Assembly: GCA_963575745.1 (NCBI GenBank) | Contig: CAUYUJ010018483.1 | Span: 1 to 64,000 of the forward strand | Direction: 5' to 3' | DNA from: Prorocentrum cordatum | Lineage: Eukaryota > Sar > Dinophyceae > Prorocentrales > Prorocentraceae | Length of the DNA stretch: 64,000 nucleotides | Shown here: piece after piece, positions 61,501 through 64,000 of the stretch | How positions within the stretch are numbered: the first letter of the stretch is position 1 | Layout of the letters: the number at the start of each line of letters is the position of its first letter | The notes under the pieces: model-generated | Database searches by the model: none | Told to the model about the DNA's origin: nothing | Seen by the model: the letters and a program-made list of their open reading frames with translations, nothing else | Program-made: the position numbers and the translations under genes

Positions 61501-62947
61501 GAGGAGGAGGAGGAGGCGGTGGAGAAGGAGGTGGAGGAGGGGAAGGAGGAGTAGAAGGATGATGCTGATGAGGAGGAGGAGGAGGAGGAGGAGGAGGAGG
61601 AGGGGGAGAAGGAGCGCGCCCTGTCTTCCCCCCAGGACGTGGACCCCATCTTGATAGACGTGCATGCCGTCGACAAGCCCAAGGCGGTGGAGCCCAAGAA
61701 GAAGCTGGAGCCCGCAGGAGACATCTTAGACGACTTGTTCGGCTGGGCCGGGAGGAAGCCGCCCCCGGGCAAGGCTTGATGGGGGGGCAGATGCCTTGCC
61801 GCTATCCATTCCTTGCTGTTTGTGGTTTTGGCTGCTCTTGCATAGGATTGTCGCCTCATCGCCGCGGCTGGATTCGCACTGGCCCCTGGTCAGAGCGCGG
61901 TTCGGGGCCCTGGGAAATCCAATAGTGACGGCGACGGCATCATCCCGCCACCAAGAAGCCTGGGAGGCGGAGAGCAGCAGCACGGCTGGAGGCGGCGCCT
62001 TCGCCGGCGTCCTCGGCTCCGAGATGCTCGCCGTCCTGGGCAACGCGGTGGGGGAGGAGGACTGCGAGGCGGCTGCGCACTTCATGATCGACCACGACGA
62101 CGGCAACGTCGAGGGCGAGCCGGATGAGGACGGCGGCGACGCCGCCGACGCTGGCGTCGCGCCCGACCCAGCCAGCGCCGAGGCGTCCATGGGGCGAGGA
62201 GGAGGAGGAGGAAGGAACAGGAGGAGGAGGAGTTGAGTTGAGTTGAGTTGAATTGAGTTGAGCTGGGCGCTCCCCGAAGCGGCCCATGAAACCCCGAACG
62301 GAACTCTGAGAGCTAGCGCTCAGGCACTCTGTCCTTGCCAACTAAGAAAGACAGAAGGGGGAGGAAGAGGAGGGCGAGGAGGAGGAGGAGGACGAGGAGG
62401 AAGAAGAGGAAGAGGAGGAAGAGGAGGGGGAGGAGGATGAGGAAACAGCGGAGCGGAGGGGAGGAGATATGCCCCCCGCACCAAGGGGTCCTCCAAAACG
62501 AGGGGATCACTTATGTGACGCTCATTTCGGTGCTATCTTGTTTCTCTGTTTTGCTCTTGGAGTCGTCCAGGGACCCTTCAGCATTTCCTGGAGGCTGACG
62601 CTGGCGACGATTTCGTCCCTCTGCCAGTGCTCCAAGACAAACTCGAGGTGGAGGACGTCCCCCCTGGCCGTTACCCGAGGGACATCGTAGACGCCGCCCA
62701 TGATCGCAAACCCCTAGCACGCCTGAACATCGCTTGGACCAAGTGTTTGATGACGACGTGCAAACGCCATCCAGATTGCAAGCTCTGGATCGAGAGCAAG
62801 TGGCTCGACGAGTCAATCCACGATTGCATGAAGAGCCTGAACGTGTGCTACCGGTGGGCTGCCATGGGGAGAGTGGCCACCAGGGGCCAGCACATGAGTG
62901 AGGCAGAACGCATCAGAGATGCGTTGAAGGGTAGTTCGAAAAAGTAG
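52180..62947 (+). CDS. multi-exon gene of an uncharacterised dinoflagellate-type family
   Basis: All protein-like segments from 52.2 to 62.95 kb lie on the plus strand, are separated by low-complexity DNA, and often follow pyrimidine-AG acceptors. Taken in order they resemble, from memory, a large uncharacterised protein family abundant in dinoflagellate genomes: a basic N-terminal segment, a helix-turn-helix-like segment, a long core with CANHSHHLISIGMVNSLSS, a KWNKLLPSFDFFSVG segment, an IADAERQRAANRR segment, an HMG-like segment, a YPKQRCRGLCSTAYK segment and an acidic C-terminal part. No catalytic motif is evident and no function is known to me. Exact exon joints are not resolved, and one exon is split by an inverted-repeat element, so the gene may be damaged. 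Individual segments are listed separately. Confidence 0.65.
52855..53060 (+). CDS. exon segment b: helix-turn-helix-like
   Basis: TRRLKLPPSKGNGQSLAIGP, KCRLDMAFDVETRHMTLAKS, YQVGKKAVARNSLLVSSCFY. The spacing resembles a small helix-turn-helix as in transposase or regulator N-termini (inference). A GTAAGT at 53026-53031 could be a donor, but the reading frame also continues past it. 53060-53510 is TCC-rich and mostly without coding sense. Confidence 0.5.
53511..54300 (+). CDS. exon segment c: conserved core
   Basis: After the acceptor-like GAAAATTGCAG (ending 53510) the frame reads VAECRQPLCACVSRKWDETK, LPTLCLDLVIPPTPLASNSS, IYCHALTKEIWPLLRTILNK, ECDGASGNDKFFHTVSQIPT, RDIHLCANHSHHLISIGMVN, NLYAASICLSSNGHWNRIVK and EFLLLFNGCWWNPEPMG, then enters a TCC tract. 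About 260 residues of balanced composition. The DGASGND and CANHSHH pieces might be metal-binding or nuclease-like residues, but that is only a visual impression. Confidence 0.75.
54330..54395 (+). repeat. (TCC)n tract in intron
   Basis: TCC triplets; a GGA tract follows at 54640-54760. Both lie between exon segments c and d. Confidence 0.85.
54813..55015 (+). CDS. exon segment d
   Basis: Acceptor TTATCCGCTCAG (to 54812), then LLARRPQRASVHKWNKLLPS, FDFFSVGMACSGVLAKIVQM, AMRPLVAQYNRVKDTIHARR and GLGGDGK, with a possible donor GGGAAG/GTTTCA at 55015. The HKWNKLLPSFDFF string is the part I associate most with this protein family. Confidence 0.65.
55147..55476 (+). repeat. GGCCCAAGAC-type array flanked by 28-bp direct repeats
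   Basis: TTGTCGCCCCTGCCCCCTGT... at 55151-55178 and TTGTCGCCCCAGCCACCTGT... at 55449-55476 match at about 24 of 28 bases. Between them is a short array of GGCCTCAAGAC words, the only one in this gene region. Confidence 0.7.
55480..55862 (+). CDS. exon segment e
   Basis: ERTLALLSDHTQMFMFRAVT, FLSEPSRTLAHYFQWLAEGR, FRRNLPCHCDLSCPTLSPIV and CCGQYRLAFGLFCRRDWVVR, stop at 55862. The CHCDLSCPTLSPIV part fits the same family. The 5' boundary is unclear; a GTCACAG/GTACACG pair lies at about 55575. Confidence 0.55.
56035..56440 (+). CDS. exon segment f
   Basis: RSFPHCLAADLSRLLTSDAH, AFMRALWERQGHSSMVEWAR, AVPFEFITIRRAILYSAAEI, ERRHGMHLDAPFSLTTLADP, RTSQGYKEHVLREFSRTSPR, CHRPGMARALRERCEDEDEH and VDLTGPLWTKYIR. 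Well-balanced composition over 130 residues. After 56440 the frame becomes Pro/Ser-rich and stops at 56555. Confidence 0.65.
56557..56654 (+). CDS. exon segment g, 5' part, split by an insertion
   Basis: Acceptor-like CTCCCTCTCTAAG, then VVAKRSPRGTERTRGNDSVK and QMFRCAPVGLI up to the inverted-repeat element. Joined across the element (removing it and one TTATT), codons continue in frame as GLIASGFMESWAMSL. Confidence 0.5.
56655..56849. mobile_element. 195-bp inverted-repeat element inside an exon
   Basis: Left end TCGGGCCGGGCGAA with GGGGGGGATTGGGAAAGG; right end is the inverted form TTCGCCCGACCCGA. Arms of about 54 bases match at roughly 46 positions with one gap. TTATT is repeated exactly at 56650-56654 and 56850-56854, a 5-bp target duplication. 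No coding capacity. The family is not assigned. Confidence 0.8.
56855..57070 (+). CDS. exon segment g, 3' part
   Basis: ASGFMESWAMSLTCSIADAE, RQRAANRRCNVAAGGSSMWH, QFAASAICRQARHFLAKRRR and QALEHKTQLDRG. The SIADAERQRAANR string matches the part of this family that reads IADVER in my memory. After about 57070 the frame loses protein character. Confidence 0.65.
57590..57742 (+). repeat. three copies of GAGCGAAACGCTTG motif
   Basis: GAGGATGTCTCAGGCGAAAC (57591), GAGGACGTCTCGAGCGAAAC (57671) and GAGGATGTCTTGAGCGAAAC (57713), each followed by GCTTG. A related copy is at 2886-2910. 57230-57590 and 57745-58150 hold no supported gene. Confidence 0.65.
58180..58915 (+). repeat. 16-bp AGCACGACCACACCCC repeat with (ACG)n
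   Basis: Two blocks (58180-58530 and 58745-58915) of the 16-bp word with A/G/T variants, and (ACG)n at 58523-58563. Non-coding. Confidence 0.9.
58591..58712. repeat. 20-bp perfect inverted repeat between the two blocks
   Basis: CGACAGGCAACCACTCAACC (58591-58610) and its exact complement (58693-58712) flank an 82-base unique loop. Confidence 0.85.
58923..59114 (+). repeat. 24-bp tandem repeat, eight units
   Basis: GTGGAATGTTTCGYGGGGTG + TCTC, eight exact-length units with few substitutions. A multiple of three, so both strands read as 8-residue repeats (GMFRGVSR), but it is embedded in intron-like sequence. Confidence 0.9.
59415..59595 (+). CDS. exon segment h: HMG-box-like end
   Basis: SSAIEIYRKKFIAEMTACGD, KIDVFSAEFRKGPKESYDAL, PDDERAIYVERSRISK, then AG/GTGGGG, a possible donor at 59595. 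The ESYDALPDDERAIYVERSRI string resembles the last helix of an HMG box (inference from spacing of the aromatic and acidic residues). 59120-59410 upstream is TCC-rich. Confidence 0.6.
59720..59980 (+). CDS. exon segment i: Ala/Ser-rich
   Basis: Acceptor TTTCCCCTGCCAG (to 59719), then EPFSGQLGENLQAEPSSPTA, a Val/Ala/Ser stretch from GCC/GTC triplets, and DAKRKRAEADAQMEARLDLQ, ending ATWAMGWNDEQ and a TGA at 59978. Next, 59985-60300 contains protein-like bits in two frames (WAFNVERWRRPSMKRLIVPR; LQKREFGSQSQCWALEIQVA) that I cannot join. Confidence 0.5.
   Translation, partial: SEPFSGQLGENLQAEPSSPTAVAAAAVVIVVASSSPSSLSAQVDAKRKRAEADAQMEARLDLQLAPGLPAAADVQATWAMGWNDEQ
60345..61217 (+). CDS. exon segment j: largest C-terminal exon
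   Basis: Open for 290 codons: GGHAVAALRSGSLLIGNAVP, EKYQLDQPMNCEVFQDIMKG, SYPKQRCRGLCSTAYKESQN, KDDLLLVGEVAESQDAIVNG, EFRQVVFGLLSSSLAQHGRW, HAVQQFLLYTPAMLGDPNTC, LPSQFSRYLHDTSRLGRLDF and AFSGDLFCLVTTGLNEDIGL, stop at 61215. A possible acceptor CATGGCCCTCAG lies at 60340. Clearly protein-coding by composition, with no microsatellite. Function unknown. Confidence 0.75.
   Translation: MEERALAVGGHAVAALRSGSLLIGNAVPPEGTGVLTVAPHSEKYQLDQPMNCEVFQDIMKGRSIESITSPFVDECNTVAVPDVPVPPKASYPKQRCRGLCSTAYKESQNLLVLQRKLFSELARTRSPRSCKDDLLLVGEVAESQDAIVNGEFRQVVFGLLSSSLAQHGRWHAVQQFLLYTPAMLGDPNTCSGHTLTPSCMPAHEQEPGPLPSQFSRYLHDTSRLGRLDFMTEGRMVAMVLTHCLPEWPRFVRFRFLKHEPCTDGAFSGDLFCLVTTGLNEDIGLESRKLL
61400..61615 (+). repeat. 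GATGAT and (GAG)n tracts
   Basis: GATGATGATG and GAG triplets in the intron between segments j and k. Confidence 0.85.
61636..61780 (+). CDS. exon segment k
   Basis: Acceptor GTCTTCCCCCCAG (to 61635), then DVDPILIDVHAVDKPKAVEP, KKKLEPAGDILDDLFGWAGR and KPPPGKA with a TGA at 61778. An acidic tail in keeping with the C-terminal region of the family. Confidence 0.6.
61890..62236 (+). CDS. exon segment l: acidic
   Basis: HQEAWEAESSSTAGGGAFAG, VLGSEMLAVLGNAVGEEDCE, AAAHFMIDHDDGNVEGEPDE, then Ala/Asp-rich to a TGA at 62236 in a GGA tract. Likely a low-complexity acidic C-terminal segment. Confidence 0.45.
62232..62268 (+). repeat. (GAGTT)n pentamer
   Basis: Six or seven GAGTT units, followed by a GGA tract at 62355-62465. 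Confidence 0.9.
62571..62947 (+). CDS. exon segment m: probable last exon
   Basis: Strong acceptor TTTTGCTCTTGGAGTCGTCCAG (to 62570), then QHFLEADAGDDFVPLPVLQD, KLEVEDVPPGRYPRDIVDAA, ARLNIAWTKCLMTTCKRHPD, CKLWIESKWLDESIHDCMKS, LNVCYRWAAMGRVATRGQHM and SEAERIRDALKGSSKK with a TAG at 62945. Cys/His spacing (KCLMTTCKRHPDCKLW) looks like a degenerate metal-binding patch. The stop is followed by ordinary non-coding sequence, so this is a good candidate for the C-terminus. Confidence 0.7.
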
Positions 62948-62949
62948 AG

Positions 62950-63680
62950 GCTGGTGGGGCCAGTCGCTTTTTTATCCTGTGGCCTTGGGCTTTCAGGGGT
63001 CGGCGAGAGATGGGGGTTAGGTTCAGGGTTCAGAAGAATGCTACTTTTCCTGGGGAACCCTTGTCGCCACGACTGGATTCGGCAAGGGGCGCGGCCAATT
63101 GAGGTTTGCAGGGGGCGAACCCTAGAGAGCAAGCAGGGGAAGGAAGGGAATGAGGGGGTGGGAGGGGCGATAGACAAGTCGCAATTGATCTCGCTACCCT
63201 CTGCCCTCTGCTGCGGCTTAGATGCTGGCAGCCTGGTTTCGTGGAACGTCGAGCTAGATTGTTCTTGCGAACAAGAACCAGTGCTCTGAACTCAGCGCCC
63301 GTTCTGTCATGAAAACTGGGAAGGGGTTCGACGCCTCGCGTGCCCCCCCCCCCACCCACCCACAGGCTCCTTCAACGCCCCTCGGAACCTAGTTTGATCG
63401 ACCGCCTTGGGGACTTCACCCCTCCCATCCTGTCCATCCCATCCCACCCCCCTCTCCCCCCCGCTCCCTGCTCGCTCCCTGCCTTGCCCTGGCGCTCGGA
63501 AGCGAGGATGACGCTGGCTCCTCAGCACGGTGCTCGCCCCAGGTGATCACGCAGAGCCTCGAGCCACGGGAAGGGGGAGAAGGTCGAGGAGGAGGAGGAA
63601 TAGGAGGAGGAGGAGTAGGATAAGGAGGAGGGTGGATCGATGAGGGGACAGGGAGGATGAGGAAGATGAGGAGCTCAGTA
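62950..63680 (+). other. no supported gene
   Basis: Mixed sequence with C/T-rich (63340-63480) and GGA-rich (63570-63660) tracts. Confidence 0.5.
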
Positions 63681-63682
63681 AG

Positions 63683-64000
63683 ATGTGGAGGGTGAGGCGG
63701 ATGACAATTCATATGACCATGTTACTTTGAGCAGCGTGATCCGTCCAAGGCTGCTGTGGCTCAGAGGAAGCCTACTAACAAAAAACGAGATGCTTCAGTG
63801 GCCAAGACAATTCTTGGTCGTCGAGTTGTTTGGTCACCTCGGCACTGGTTCGGGTCCTCTCAAGGCGATCCTGCGGCCATCTTTTGACTGTCTGTCTTGG
63901 GATTATATATGCGTTTCCCTCTTCTATCGGTCCGGGCCGCAAAACGGTCCAACATTAGATATGACATTCGCGATTTGCCGGTGCCATTTGAGCTCGACCT
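63683..64000 (+). CDS. possible partial exon at window edge
   Basis: After a TAA at about 63680 a plus-strand frame stays open to the end of the window: DDNSYDHVTLSSVIRPRLLW, QWPRQFLVVELFGHLGTGSG, PLKAILRPSFDCLSWDYICV. A second frame is open for about 50 codons (PSKAAVAQRKPTNKKRDASV), so the coding frame is undecided. Lower GC than the flanks. Not recognised. Confidence 0.3.

Overview
The window looks like nuclear DNA of a dinoflagellate. Four signals support this: copies of the 22-nt dinoflagellate spliced-leader (SL) sequence are embedded in genomic DNA, one perfect and two degenerate; a family of PPR cassettes carries the repeat ISACEKGEQWQRALALLSEM; a decayed non-LTR retrotransposon has the endonuclease, reverse transcriptase and RNase H layout I associate with dinoflagellate genomes; and a many-exon gene from an uncharacterised dinoflagellate-type family lies in a GC-rich, microsatellite-laden setting. 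A Prorocentrum-like species would fit, but genus is an inference. There is no bacterial operon structure. Most long open frames are by-products of triplet repeats or GC-rich arrays and are not annotated.

Layout. 1-5.4 kb: purine/pyrimidine microsatellites and a dispersed repeat present in three copies. 5.46-12.9 kb: a nearly complete but frameshifted LINE-like element whose 5' end is an exact SL copy; it is invaded by a 161-bp inverted-repeat element and by GAG microsatellites. Related direct repeats lie on both sides of it (4.69-5.1 and 13.65-14.3 kb). 14.8-15.9 kb: a short unknown coding segment, a degenerate SL relic, and a four-motif PPR gene. 15.6-39.8 kb: a PPR-cassette landscape. Exons with zero to three PPR motifs alternate with long arrays of a degenerate GGCCCAAGAC word. 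A collinear block (15.6-22.6 kb) is duplicated at 27.3-36.6 kb; copy 1 carries a private 1.7-kb insertion and copy 2 a private 4.0-kb insertion. The latter holds 185-bp and 181-bp tandem repeats and a hAT-type MITE.

39.8-50.9 kb: triplet repeats, a 400-bp fold-back, a second hAT-type MITE with a perfect 8-bp target duplication, a Gln/Glu-rich coiled-coil coding region broken by in-frame stops, a second SL relic upstream of an intact 292-codon gene, AT dinucleotide tracts and a poly-C island. 50.9-51.8 kb: an AT-rich tandem array of a 12-bp palindrome. 52.2-62.95 kb: one multi-exon plus-strand gene (at least a dozen exon segments) of unknown function. One of its exons is split by a 195-bp inverted-repeat element with a 5-bp target duplication; conceptual removal of the element restores the frame. 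63-64 kb: low-complexity DNA and a possible partial exon at the window edge.

The genes do not form a pathway. The shared theme is genome dynamics: mRNA-derived (SL-tagged) sequences, terminal-inverted-repeat elements with target duplications, and repeat-mediated duplication of PPR cassettes.
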